57,498 nucleotides of DNA from Clostridiales bacterium (GCA_016278505.1 JADQBQ010000038.1:1-57498), one strand, 5' to 3'. Positions 34,589 through 43,991 are shown, counted from the stretch's first letter. Numbers and translations: made by a program. The notes: generated by a model from the sequence alone, not told the origin.

Positions 34589-34855
34589 TTAATTGCTGCC
34601 TGTAACTTCAATAGTGGTAGCTGCCCCGGTCATGCCCGGATTACCGGGCTGAATAACTTCTCCACCATGAGGGAGACTTTCTACAGTCTGCAGGCTGCCC
34701 ATATCGTGAGCAACTTTACCACCCTGTTCATAGTTGGCACCGTAAATTCCGAAACAAACAGTGGCCGCTCCGACACCCAGAATTGCAGTCCATGTCAAAG
34801 ATTCTGCGGTATAACCTTCTTCGTTCTGTACGAATTTCCTTACCTTGCCAAACAT
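34589..34855 (-). CDS. Flp-type major pilin 2
   Basis: 88 residues. Identical to pilin 1 for the first 57 residues, then different (ESLPHGGEVIQPGNPG against NQLPTGGEVVDAGNPG) and with a different end. First gene after the leader hairpin and the TTGACG/TAATAT promoter at 34955-34983. Ribosome site AGGAGG. Encodes the likely main shaft subunit together with pilin 1. Confidence 0.8.
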   Translation of the reverse strand: MFGKVRKFVQNEEGYTAESLTWTAILGVGAATVCFGIYGANYEQGGKVAHDMGSLQTVESLPHGGEVIQPGNPGMTGAATTIEVTGSN

Positions 34856-34900
34856 ATAATAAACCTCCTGTAAAAATTTCCCCTTAAATTAGGGTATAAA

Positions 34901-34948
34901 AATAGACGGGAAAACCAGCAAGTTATCTTACTTACGGTTTTCCCGTCT
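34901..34948 (-). terminator. Leader hairpin/intrinsic terminator of the Flp operon
   Basis: ATAGACGGGAAAACC/GGTTTTCCCGTCTAT pair perfectly (15 bp) with a short loop and run into TTTTTATA. It starts within a few bases of the expected transcription start, so it is an attenuator or stability hairpin in the leader. It also lies after the giant gene. Confidence 0.8.
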
Positions 34949-34954
34949 ATATAC

Positions 34955-34983
34955 ATATTACAACACTTCTACAGTTTCGTCAA
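34955..34983 (-). promoter_or_regulatory. Promoter of the Flp pilin operon
   Basis: TTGACG (34983-34978), exactly 17 bp, TAATAT (34960-34955) on the minus strand. Close to consensus for the housekeeping sigma. Transcription would begin about 34948, directly at the leader hairpin. Confidence 0.7.
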
Positions 34984-35010
34984 CATCTAAATAAAATTTC
35001 TACTATTGGG

Positions 35011-38000
35011 TTAATCGATAGTTACTGGCACGATACAGGTTGCATCTTTATATTTTGCTTCCAAGTTCCATGTTCCCGTACTTATACCAGTAATTATTCC
35101 TTCATTGGAAACGTGTATTGGAGAGAACCAACGAGTATTATAGATAACCTTTTCGGTTACATCTTCACTCGTACCGTCATCGTAATGAATAACGGCTTTT
35201 AACTGCTTGGATTCCCCTACTTCCAGGTTGATAGGGCTAGGTGTTATGACCAGTCCATCAACTGATGAAGTGGTTTCCGATACCTTCACTGTAATGGTAT
35301 CAGTAAACCCTTTGTAGCTTACCTCAAGGCCCATCTGTCCGGCGTGTTGGGTTGTCATTAACCCATTGCCATCTACCAGTACCGGTGTGGCCCAGTAGGT
35401 ATCGTAGTCTGCTTTATTGGTTACATCTTCGGTTGTATCGTCACTGTAGTTAGCTGTTACTGTAAGTTGTTGAACCTCACCCATTTCAAGTTCTACTAGG
35501 CCCGGCTCAACAGTTATACCGGTGATTTCGGGTTCAGGCAGAACCTTAATCGGTACGGTAACATTTACTCCGTCGTAGCTTATCTCGAAGTCTACTTCGC
35601 CGCTATTAAGCGTTGTTACCAGACCCGTGTTGGATACATGGACCGGGTGGTTCCAGTAGTTGTCGTAACTTGCTTCTTCCGTTACTTCTACGGTGGAACC
35701 ATCACTGTAGTTAGCTATCACCGTAAGCTGTTCGGTATCGCCCGGGTTAAGCTCTACGGAATTAGGTTCAACGGTTAAGTGGGTTACTTCCGGTTCTGAA
35801 TTCACCTTTACATGAACCGTGTCAGTAAATCCCTGGTACTTAACCTTAACGTCTGCTTCACCGGCCTGTTTCGTACTAACCAACCCGGTGACGTCAATGT
35901 TTACCGGATAGGACCAGTGGTTTTCGTAATTCGTTTCATCAGTTACGTTTACATTCGAACCATCATCATAGTTGGCTGTTACCGTTAGCTGTTGGGTATC
36001 ACCAGGGTCAAGTTCTACGGAATTAGGCTCAACATCTATGCTTTCAATTTGAGGCTCTGCATTAACTTTTACATGAACTGTATCGTTGAATCCTTCGTAC
36101 TTAACCTTAACATCTGCTTCCCCAGCCTGCTTGGTTGTTATTAACCCTGCATCATCAATAATTACCGGGAACGACCAGTGATTCTCGTATTCTGCTTCAT
36201 TTGTTATATCCACGGTAGCACCGTCATCGTAGTTGGCTGTTACTGTAAGCTGCTGCGTTTCGTCTAATTCAAGCTCAACTGAATCAGGGGCTACTGTAAT
36301 GCTGGTAATCTGAGGTTCCTGGTTTACCTTAACGTGGACTATATCGTTGAATCCTTCATATTCAACCCTAATGTCTTTTTCACCGGCCTGCTTGGTAGTG
36401 ATTAGCCCCGTATCATTAATGTTCACTGGAAAGGACCAGTGGTTTTCGTATTCTGCTTCCTCTGTTACATCTTCAGTTGTACCATCACCATAGCTGACTA
36501 TAGCCGTTAATTGTTGTTCTTCACCCATGTCCAAGGTTACATTTTTGGGTGTTACGGTTAAGCCTGCAACATTCGGGTCGGTTACGGTTACTTCTGCTTC
36601 GGTATTCTTACCATCATACTCTATCGAGATAGTGGTATTGCCCTGGTTTTCACCGGTTATTAATCCATTTTCACTGACCGAAGCTGTATTAGAATCGTTG
36701 GAATTGTAATTCGCTTCGTCAGTTATAGAAACCGTGCTTCCGTCAGAGTAGTGAGCTGTTACTTCTAGCTGTACAGTCTCAGCTTTGGAAACACTTACAT
36801 CCTCTGCGGAAATGGATTCTAATACAGGGGCAATGATATTTACTGGAACATCGACTGATTGACCATTAAATTCAACGGTAATATTCGTATTACCTTCGTT
36901 TATTCTGTTGACTAACCCATTGTTCACGTTTGCAATTCCTGAATCATCTGAAGTGTAGCTCGATTGCTCCGTTACATCTTCGGTTGTTCCGTCGGAGTAA
37001 TTAGCAACTACCGTAAGCTGTTCAGATTCACCGGCTGTTACGTTTACTTCCGTGGGGGTTACTGTGATACTTTCAACTACCGGTGCGGATACGTTAACCT
37101 GTACGTTAACACTCTGGCCTTCGTAGGTTACCTCTACGCTGGTTGTTCCTTCACCTACGCCGGTTACTGTGTTCTCGTCTGTAGTAGCTATTGAATCATT
37201 GTCAGGATTGTAATTTGATTCGTTGGTTACTTCTTGACTGCTACCGTCGGAGTAATTAGCAACCACCGTGAGCTGTTCGGATTTTCCGGCTGTTACGTTT
37301 ACTTCCGTGGGCGTTACTGTGATATCCGTCAGTACAGGTTCAGGATCGTTTACTGTTACCGAAACTTCCACTGATTCTTCTTCGTAAGAGAGCGTAAGCA
37401 TGGTTGAACCTGGTGATACTCCCGTAACTAGACCATCGTTACTTACGGTTGCTGTATCTTCTTCGCCGGAAGTGCATTCTACAAGTCCGGTTACATTAGC
37501 GGAAGTACCGTCGCTGTAGTTCGCTGTTACGGTCATTTGTGCCGTTTCATCCTGGTCTATATTAACCGGATCAGGCTCTACCGTAAAGCTGTCTATCGCT
37601 ATGGTAGAAGGATTTTCTCCTTCTATCCCATCTAGGTCGTCTAACGGGTTACCGTTTTCATTCTCAATCGGGTAGTCTTCGTCAGGGTTGTAATCTATCA
37701 CAGGGTCACCAAAGAGTGGGGCTCCAAGGGTTAGAATTATCTTGTTACCCTCTACATCAACGGAAACTATGGGTATTTCGGTACCCTGATCGAAAACTCT
37801 AAAGCCTGCGTTACCTTCGTAATGTGTTTCATTCATGTCGCTTGGGGTTATTATTGTAACCGTCCGGCCATCTTCAAATACTACAGGTGTTTCTCCTACT
37901 ACAACTGGTGCAGTGCTGTTATTCTCATCTACTACGATTGTACTGCTTCCCCCACCGGAACCTATCTCTGTTAGCGGTGTTCCGCCCCCAGTGATGATTT

Positions 38001-41000
38001 CGTAGTCAGGGTTGGGTGTGTACCCAATGTTTATTGTTTCACCGGAAGGTACAGGGTAGTCTAAATGCAGATCAAGGCCAGTTCCATTACCATCTGTTAC
38101 TACTCTATTAACTGGAATGGTTGTACCTCCACTGATAATTTCAAACCCGGCACTTCCGTCATAGTCAATGTGTTCAATTACGGTCGGCAGGTCAATGTGA
38201 ACAACGTCGCCACTATCACCTACTACCACGGTTGAACGCTCTACTGTCAATGGGGTTTCACTGTTGTTCTCTTCAACTCCGGTTGTAATGTCCAGTTCAT
38301 CACCTTCTACTGGTGTGATCGGACAGTCATCGTTAGGATTGAAGTCAACTACTACGTCACTTCCCATGGTTATTTGGTGATCCAGGTGAAGCCATACTTC
38401 GCTGAACGGCCACTCTGTACCGTCTTTAACTTCAACTTTGGTTACAGGGACATCTATACCGTTTTCTGTTACAGTGAATCCGGCTGCGCAATTATAAGTT
38501 ACGGTCTCTAATAATTGCGGAACACGCAGTACGATAATGTCACCCTCGGGTAATACCTCGTTTGCCAGTTCAAATACGGTTACCGTAGCAGTTACGGTGA
38601 GATCGTCATATTCTGCGGTTATTGTGGATTCCCCAGCTCCTACCGCTGTTACAAGCCCGTTCTCGTCTACCATTGCTACTGATTGGTTATCGCTGGTGTA
38701 GCTGGATTCGCTTGTTATATCGTTATCGTTATTGTCGGTTACAGTGAGTTGTGCAGTCTCGTCTACTAGAAGGTCAACTTCAGTAGGTTCTACTGAAATG
38801 CTTGTTATATCAACCGGGTCAGTTGCTCCGGTTGGGCTGAATGCGGCGGCTAAAACAATATCAGAATGCCCGGTGAAGTTTGTTATCACTTGCCCTGTCT
38901 CTACATCCCATACCTTGGCGGTGTCATCATAACTACCCGTTATGGCTTTGGTACCGTCCGGGCTGAAGGCGGCGGCATTAACCATACTAGAATGCCCGGT
39001 GAAGTTCGTTATTACTTGGCCAGTCTCTACGTCCCATACCTTGGCGGTTTTATCACTACTACCCGTTATGGCTTTGGTTCCGTCCGGACTAAAGGCGACA
39101 GCATTAACCCAATCATAATGCCCAGTGAAGTCTGTTATCACTTCCCCGGTCTCTACGCCCCATATCTTGGCGGTTTTATCACCACTACCCGTTATAGCTT
39201 TGGTTCCTTCCGGACTGAAGGCGACTGCCGAAATAGCCTTAGAATGCCCGGTGAAGTTCGTTATTACTTCCCCGGTCTCTACGTCCCATACCTTGGCGAT
39301 GCTGTCAAGACTGCCCGTTATAGCTTTGGTGCCGTCCGGACTGAATGCGGCGGCAAAAATAGTATCAGAATGCTCGGTGAAGTTTGTTATTACTTGCCCT
39401 GTCTCCACGTCCCATACCTTGGCGGTGCCATCAGTACTACCCGTTATGGCTTTGGTACCGTCCGGGCTGAAGGCGGAGGTACTAACCAAACCAGAATGCC
39501 CGGTGAAGTTCGTTATTACTTGGCCAGTTTCTACGTCCCATACCTTGGCGGTTTTATCATTACTACCCGTTATGGCTTTGGTTCCGTCCGGACTAAAGGC
39601 GACTTCCTGAATAGTATCAGAATGCTTGGTGAAGTTTGTTATTACTTGGCCAGTCTCCACGTCCCATACCTTGACGGTATCATCAACACTACCCGTTATT
39701 GCCAGTAAGGGCTGACCGTTTTCTGCTTCAACCGTTACTGATACGGTCTCTGTAATGTCCTCGTAGGATACGGTTATCTCTGTTTCCCCGACTCCTACCG
39801 CTGTTACAAGCCCGTTCTCGTCTACCGTTGCTACTGATTCGTTATCGCTGGTGTAGCTGGATTCGCTGGTTATATCGTTACCGTTATTGTCGGTTACGGT
39901 GAGTTGTTTGGTTTCGCCTGTCATTATATCAATCGTGTCAGGTTCTATCACTATAACTTCAATTGGTTGTTCCACATTACCAAAGGTTTGCAAGTAAGGA
40001 TAGCTTGTACTTTCATTGATCCCCCAGATGTTAGTGAAGTTCCAATTATTGAAGGTGGATTGTTGCATCATTTCTGTTGTGGTTTTAGGGGCTCTATCGC
40101 CACGTCCATCCGTTTGACCCGTGGTCATAGCGTCAAAGTAATTGTTAGAGATAGAGGTGTTGGTATAGTCCCCGAATAAGCCTCCAACATCACTTCCGTT
40201 ACTATCTACATACCCAGCTGCGTAACTTCTGTTTATACTCACCCTATCATAGGTATCTCCACTGGCTTGTCCTACTAGCCCTCCTACAACATCAGAACCG
40301 GATACATCAGCAGTTGAGAAACAATCATTTAGGCTGGTTTCCATCCTGGCAAAACCGATTAGTCCACCAACCCTTGTTTCGTCACCTTCTACTATGCCTG
40401 TGGAGTAGCTTTGGTTTACTCTTGCATCATAAGCATAACCAATTAACCCACCGACTGTGCTTGCACCACTTACATTACAGGTAGAATAACTGTCTTCGAT
40501 TGAATTTCTTGAGGCATTACCAATTAGCCCACCAATATTAGAAGAATTACCGTTAACACTGCCTGTAGAATAACATTTAGTTATCGTTTTGAAAGAGTAA
40601 ATATTACCAGCTAAAGCTCCTACACCGGCCCTGCCTGTTATATCTACATCTTCTAATCCCAGGTTTTCTACAGTACCTCGTAAACTTCCAAAGAATCCTA
40701 CATATGAATCATCGGGTTGATTGATATAAAGGTTTTTTATTACATGATTGTTTCCATTAAATGAACCTTCAAAGTTATCAATCGGTTTCCATCCTTCTCC
40801 ATCCTGCCATTTGGTCAGAGTAATGTCATTGGCAAGTTTGAAGTGACTGCTTAAATCGTACCTCACGTTGTTTAATTGATCTTCGGTTTCAATGATAAAC
40901 GGGTCATTCTCCGTACCACTGCCGCTTGCGTAAACACCGGTACTATCAACATATACGCTCTCGGGTGCTTGTGAGAATGCTTTTAGGTATGGGTAGCTGT

Positions 41001-42066
41001 TTCCTTCATCAATTGCCCAGATGTTTGTAAAGTTCCAATTAGTATATCCCGTTTGAAACTGCATTCCGTAGGTTGACTTCTGGGCTCTATCGCCACGTCC
41101 GTCCGTTTGACCCGTGGTCATAGCGTCAAAGTAATTGTTAGAGATAGAGGTGTTGGTATAGTCCCCGAATAAGCCTCCAACATCACTTCCGTTACTATCT
41201 ACATACCCAGCTGCGTAACTTCTGTTTATACTCACCCTATCATAGGTATCTCCACTGGCTTGTCCTACTAGCCCTCCTACAACATCAGAACCGGATACAT
41301 CAGCAGTTGAGAAACAATCATTTAGGCTGGTTTCCATCCTGGCAAAACCGATTAGTCCACCAACCCTTGTTTCGTCACCTTCTACTATGCCTGTGGAGTA
41401 GCTTTGGTTTACTCTTGCATCATAAGCATAACCAATTAACCCACCGACTGTGCTTGCACCACTTACATTACAGGTAGAATAACTGTCTTCGATTGAATTT
41501 CTTGAGGCATTACCAATTAGCCCACCAATATTAGAAGAATTACCGTTAACACTGCCTGTAGAATAACATTTAGTTATCGTTTTGAAAGAGTAAATATTAC
41601 CAGCTAAAGCTCCTACACCGGCCCTGCCTGTTATATCTACATCTTCTAATCCCAGGTTTTCTACAGTACCTCGTAAACTTCCAAAGAATCCTACATATGA
41701 ATCATCGGGTTGATTGATATAAAGGTTTTTTATTACATGATTGTTTCCATTAAATGAACCTTTAAAGTTATCAATCGGTTCCCAACCCTCTCCGTCCTGC
41801 CATTTGGTCAGCGTTATATCGTTGGCAAGTTTGAAGTGGGCCGATAAATGATTCCGAACATTGTTTAGCTGGTCTTCGGTCTCGATAATATACGGGTCAC
41901 TTTCCGTACCGCTACCACCCGCGAATTCACTTCCCCAGGCAAAACTCGCCGTGCCGACCATCATCGCAAGGGTTAGAATAAACACCATTAAAAACTTTAA
42001 ATTTCGTGTATACACTTCTTTTTCGCTCCCTTCTTGAATTTTAAAAGAGGGAGCTGCGCATTTCAT
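35011..42066 (-). CDS. Giant exported multidomain protein (GLUG, WD40, BIG2 repeats)
   Basis: 2351 residues. The signal (LKFLMVFILTLAMMVG) ends near FAWGSE. Next are two nearly identical 331-residue blocks rich in GLUG motifs (GGLIGNAS, SYSTGIVEG). A first BIG2 Ig-like domain follows, then a seven-blade WD40 propeller (about 788-1080; KVWDVETGQVITNF repeated). After a second BIG2 come three copies of a beta domain (GSAGFEIISGG type) and ten more BIG2 domains to the end. No LPXTG or SLH motif. Probably a secreted adhesin or pilus-linked surface protein. ATG 42066 has AGGAGG, part of a hairpin with the upstream leader. Confidence 0.88.
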   Translation of the reverse strand: MKCAAPSFKIQEGSEKEVYTRNLKFLMVFILTLAMMVGTASFAWGSEFAGGSGTESDPYIIETEDQLNNVRNHLSAHFKLANDITLTKWQDGEGWEPIDNFKGSFNGNNHVIKNLYINQPDDSYVGFFGSLRGTVENLGLEDVDITGRAGVGALAGNIYSFKTITKCYSTGSVNGNSSNIGGLIGNASRNSIEDSYSTCNVSGASTVGGLIGYAYDARVNQSYSTGIVEGDETRVGGLIGFARMETSLNDCFSTADVSGSDVVGGLVGQASGDTYDRVSINRSYAAGYVDSNGSDVGGLFGDYTNTSISNNYFDAMTTGQTDGRGDRAQKSTYGMQFQTGYTNWNFTNIWAIDEGNSYPYLKAFSQAPESVYVDSTGVYASGSGTENDPFIIETEDQLNNVRYDLSSHFKLANDITLTKWQDGEGWKPIDNFEGSFNGNNHVIKNLYINQPDDSYVGFFGSLRGTVENLGLEDVDITGRAGVGALAGNIYSFKTITKCYSTGSVNGNSSNIGGLIGNASRNSIEDSYSTCNVSGASTVGGLIGYAYDARVNQSYSTGIVEGDETRVGGLIGFARMETSLNDCFSTADVSGSDVVGGLVGQASGDTYDRVSINRSYAAGYVDSNGSDVGGLFGDYTNTSISNNYFDAMTTGQTDGRGDRAPKTTTEMMQQSTFNNWNFTNIWGINESTSYPYLQTFGNVEQPIEVIVIEPDTIDIMTGETKQLTVTDNNGNDITSESSYTSDNESVATVDENGLVTAVGVGETEITVSYEDITETVSVTVEAENGQPLLAITGSVDDTVKVWDVETGQVITNFTKHSDTIQEVAFSPDGTKAITGSNDKTAKVWDVETGQVITNFTGHSGLVSTSAFSPDGTKAITGSTDGTAKVWDVETGQVITNFTEHSDTIFAAAFSPDGTKAITGSLDSIAKVWDVETGEVITNFTGHSKAISAVAFSPEGTKAITGSGDKTAKIWGVETGEVITDFTGHYDWVNAVAFSPDGTKAITGSSDKTAKVWDVETGQVITNFTGHSSMVNAAAFSPDGTKAITGSYDDTAKVWDVETGQVITNFTGHSDIVLAAAFSPTGATDPVDITSISVEPTEVDLLVDETAQLTVTDNNDNDITSESSYTSDNQSVAMVDENGLVTAVGAGESTITAEYDDLTVTATVTVFELANEVLPEGDIIVLRVPQLLETVTYNCAAGFTVTENGIDVPVTKVEVKDGTEWPFSEVWLHLDHQITMGSDVVVDFNPNDDCPITPVEGDELDITTGVEENNSETPLTVERSTVVVGDSGDVVHIDLPTVIEHIDYDGSAGFEIISGGTTIPVNRVVTDGNGTGLDLHLDYPVPSGETINIGYTPNPDYEIITGGGTPLTEIGSGGGSSTIVVDENNSTAPVVVGETPVVFEDGRTVTIITPSDMNETHYEGNAGFRVFDQGTEIPIVSVDVEGNKIILTLGAPLFGDPVIDYNPDEDYPIENENGNPLDDLDGIEGENPSTIAIDSFTVEPDPVNIDQDETAQMTVTANYSDGTSANVTGLVECTSGEEDTATVSNDGLVTGVSPGSTMLTLSYEEESVEVSVTVNDPEPVLTDITVTPTEVNVTAGKSEQLTVVANYSDGSSQEVTNESNYNPDNDSIATTDENTVTGVGEGTTSVEVTYEGQSVNVQVNVSAPVVESITVTPTEVNVTAGESEQLTVVANYSDGTTEDVTEQSSYTSDDSGIANVNNGLVNRINEGNTNITVEFNGQSVDVPVNIIAPVLESISAEDVSVSKAETVQLEVTAHYSDGSTVSITDEANYNSNDSNTASVSENGLITGENQGNTTISIEYDGKNTEAEVTVTDPNVAGLTVTPKNVTLDMGEEQQLTAIVSYGDGTTEDVTEEAEYENHWSFPVNINDTGLITTKQAGEKDIRVEYEGFNDIVHVKVNQEPQITSITVAPDSVELELDETQQLTVTANYDDGATVDITNEAEYENHWSFPVIIDDAGLITTKQAGEADVKVKYEGFNDTVHVKVNAEPQIESIDVEPNSVELDPGDTQQLTVTANYDDGSNVNVTDETNYENHWSYPVNIDVTGLVSTKQAGEADVKVKYQGFTDTVHVKVNSEPEVTHLTVEPNSVELNPGDTEQLTVIANYSDGSTVEVTEEASYDNYWNHPVHVSNTGLVTTLNSGEVDFEISYDGVNVTVPIKVLPEPEITGITVEPGLVELEMGEVQQLTVTANYSDDTTEDVTNKADYDTYWATPVLVDGNGLMTTQHAGQMGLEVSYKGFTDTITVKVSETTSSVDGLVITPSPINLEVGESKQLKAVIHYDDGTSEDVTEKVIYNTRWFSPIHVSNEGIITGISTGTWNLEAKYKDATCIVPVTID
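40088..41780 (-). repeat. Direct repeats, 993-bp period, inside the giant gene
   Basis: About 690 bp at 40088-40786 recur nearly base for base at 41081-41779, offset 993 bp (331 codons). The flanks of the copies have diverged much more. Silent sites match too, so the duplication is recent or kept uniform by gene conversion. Confidence 0.85.
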
Positions 42067-42069
42067 TCA

Positions 42070-42116
42070 ACCCCCTCCTCTCTTGACTGGTCACCACAAC
42101 TTACTCGGGAGGGGGT
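42070..42116 (-). promoter_or_regulatory. Ribosome-site-sequestering hairpin before the giant gene
   Basis: ACCCCCTCC (RNA side 42116-42108) can pair perfectly (9 bp) with GGAGGGGGT (42078-42070), which contains the ribosome site of the giant gene. A 29-nt loop separates them. Folded, the start at 42066 would be hidden. Confidence 0.55.
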
Positions 42117-42133
42117 CTTATTAAGTTCTCCAT
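42101..42133 (-). CDS. Possible leader peptide (10 residues, PPP)
   Basis: ATG 42133 to TAA 42101 encodes MENLIRPPPE. Its proline codons are the arm that would mask the giant gene's ribosome site. A GGAGGTGAT lies upstream (42156-42148) with longer spacing than ideal. No other gene uses that ribosome site. Confidence 0.35.
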   Translation of the reverse strand: MENLIRPPPE

Positions 42134-42180
42134 TTCCTTGAAAAGTATCACCTCCAATACCTAAATTACATGAACACAAA

Positions 42181-42222
42181 AAAAGGACGGGGCAACCGTT
42201 GTATCACGGTTTCCCCGTCCTC
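42181..42222 (-). terminator. Leader hairpin/terminator upstream of the giant gene
   Basis: GGACGGGGAAACCGT and ACGGTTGCCCCGTCC pair almost fully, then TTTTTTT. A weak promoter (TTAACC-N17-TACTAT) lies just before it on the minus strand, so it may be an attenuator as well as the end of the tadC transcript. The 5' arm resembles the Flp leader hairpin. Confidence 0.7.
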
Positions 42223-42288
42223 TTATATAGTAACATAATTCTACTTATTGGTTAATATATATTGTTTCGTTCTACTCTTAGGTGGAAT

Positions 42289-43029
42289 CTAACTAAGATT
42301 CACAGACATTATTGTCTGGGAAATATGGTAGCCAATCGGTAACAGTGTAACTCCCACCAGGGCCAGGCCCGGAAATAACAGATACAACGTCTGGATCAAA
42401 GGACGTGCCCCGATACCTTTCTCGATTCTGTACTGCCGAATTTTTTCCAATGTGGCACTTTCCTGACTTAAGAAGTCGGCTAACCTGTTGGGACCGACTG
42501 TTATTGCCCTCTGAAGTATTTTGGATAGTGTCTCGGCTTCTATACTGCCGATATCCTCTGCCATCTTTTTAAGTGCTCTTTCGGGACCCTGCCCCCATTG
42601 CCGTAAGCATTTTTGAAGTGGTTTCTTGGTTAAGTTAGCAAAGTAAAGGCTGGCTGAAATAGCTTCGTAGAGTGAATATCCGGCTAATGAGTAAACGCTT
42701 ATCACTTCAAATAACATTAAAATTTCACCGGATTTTTTTTCTTCCGTTAGTTTATGAAAGAACCAGTTATAAAGTTTCCGGCTGCCCAATCCTAACCCTG
42801 CACCTAATATTCCACACGGGATTGCACATATTAAATTTTGGCTCATTACAGAAAACCCCATCAGCCCGCCGATTAGTTCAGGAAGGTGTTTCTTTTTATT
42901 GTCAAGGTTTACCTTTGGTCCCCGCTTACGAGGTTTGGGAATAAACTTTACTAGTTGCAGTAGGATCACTATAATGCTTATGAAACTCAAGAAAAGGAAT
43001 AGTTCACCTTGGTGTTCTTTTATAAGCAA
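42289..43029 (-). CDS. tadC: TadC-like inner-membrane protein (motor set 2)
   Basis: 246 residues with hydrophobic segments at the N-terminus, middle and C-terminus (LFPGLALVGVTLLPIGYHI) and a cytoplasmic T2SSF-type domain (VYSLAGYSLYEAISAS, ALKKMAEDIGSIEAETL). Pairs with TadB-like 43041 and CpaF-like 43981 to form the second motor platform. Last gene of this transcript before the leader hairpin at 42181. Confidence 0.8.
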   Translation of the reverse strand: MLIKEHQGELFLFLSFISIIVILLQLVKFIPKPRKRGPKVNLDNKKKHLPELIGGLMGFSVMSQNLICAIPCGILGAGLGLGSRKLYNWFFHKLTEEKKSGEILMLFEVISVYSLAGYSLYEAISASLYFANLTKKPLQKCLRQWGQGPERALKKMAEDIGSIEAETLSKILQRAITVGPNRLADFLSQESATLEKIRQYRIEKGIGARPLIQTLYLLFPGLALVGVTLLPIGYHISQTIMSVNLS

Positions 43030-43040
43030 TACATATTCAC

Positions 43041-43991
43041 TTATAAGTCAACCCTCCTAAGCAACTGGTCAAGCATAATCCCAACGATCACGGACAGGAA
43101 GATGAACATGATTACGAGTTTTCCTATTGGGCTATAAAAAAACTGGGTAGCTTTTGAAAAGAATACCTGGGTCAGTATAAAACCTGGTATTATGAGCACG
43201 TTCAGGATTATCCCGATCCGTTTTTCTCCACTTATATCTTTAATGTTCTTCTGCTGCAGTAGTCTTTGCTCGCTTAACCGGGAAATAAGCCGTGGCATTA
43301 ACTTTACCACGGTCATGTCCTCCGTGGATGCAAGTAACATTTGTGCCCACATACGTCCGTATTCACAGTTAAGGCTCTTGGCTAGTTTATCAAAGGTTTC
43401 CTTGGCAGGCCGGCTGGCTCCAAGGTTTTTAGCGCATAGTTTAATATACTTATCTGTTGGCTTACCAACTCCTTCTGCGGCACGTTCTAAAGCTTCTTTA
43501 ATGTTTTGGGTCATTTCAAACTCTATAGAGAACAGCTGGATTGCAGTGGGAAGTTGATCCATGATCTTTTGTTCATGTTTTTGAGTTGCCCAGTTAAGTA
43601 CCATAAACGGTATCAGTACGATGATTATAGCAGAAGTTATAGTTAATATTATATCCCTAGAAAATGTGAATACGATGGTCATGCCTAGAAGTGCAACTGC
43701 AAGCGATAGTGTTATAAAAGTTGAGGGTTTTATTTTCCAGCCTATACGTTCAATCTGTCCCCCGGTAAAGTTGTGTAGATAGTTATATCGTCCAGTTCGC
43801 TTCCTTTGTGGGGTTTCAAATGATTTTCTTACTACACCGGGGAGCCGGGCCAGCTGTGCTTTACGGTTTTTACGGGCATTTGTCCTTTCTTGAACTTTAA
43901 GACCCGTTTTCCATACGCTTTCCAATAGGAATGACGCAACCACCATTACTGGGAGTGCAATACCTAGCAGGAACATAAGGTCAGGCTGCAT
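43041..43991 (-). CDS. tadB: TadB-like inner-membrane platform protein (motor set 2)
   Basis: 316 residues. Membrane helices lie near residues 8-24, 90-130 and at the C-terminus. The T2SSF-type cytoplasmic domain has IQLFSIEFEMTQNIKEALER and GRMWAQMLLASTEDMTV. Overlaps the CpaF-like gene by 11 nt. Part of the CpaF-TadB-TadC order typical of Tad loci. Confidence 0.82.
   Translation of the reverse strand: MQPDLMFLLGIALPVMVVASFLLESVWKTGLKVQERTNARKNRKAQLARLPGVVRKSFETPQRKRTGRYNYLHNFTGGQIERIGWKIKPSTFITLSLAVALLGMTIVFTFSRDIILTITSAIIIVLIPFMVLNWATQKHEQKIMDQLPTAIQLFSIEFEMTQNIKEALERAAEGVGKPTDKYIKLCAKNLGASRPAKETFDKLAKSLNCEYGRMWAQMLLASTEDMTVVKLMPRLISRLSEQRLLQQKNIKDISGEKRIGIILNVLIIPGFILTQVFFSKATQFFYSPIGKLVIMFIFLSVIVGIMLDQLLRRVDL

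Noticed and set aside
38840-39700. Tandem repeats considered as a CRISPR array
   Set aside because: They are in-frame WD40 repeats of about 126 bp inside an open reading frame. No CRISPR array or cas gene was seen in the window.
38866-39708. 280-residue repetitive plus-strand ORF
   Set aside because: Antisense shadow of the WD40 repeats of the giant gene, which explains its periodicity.
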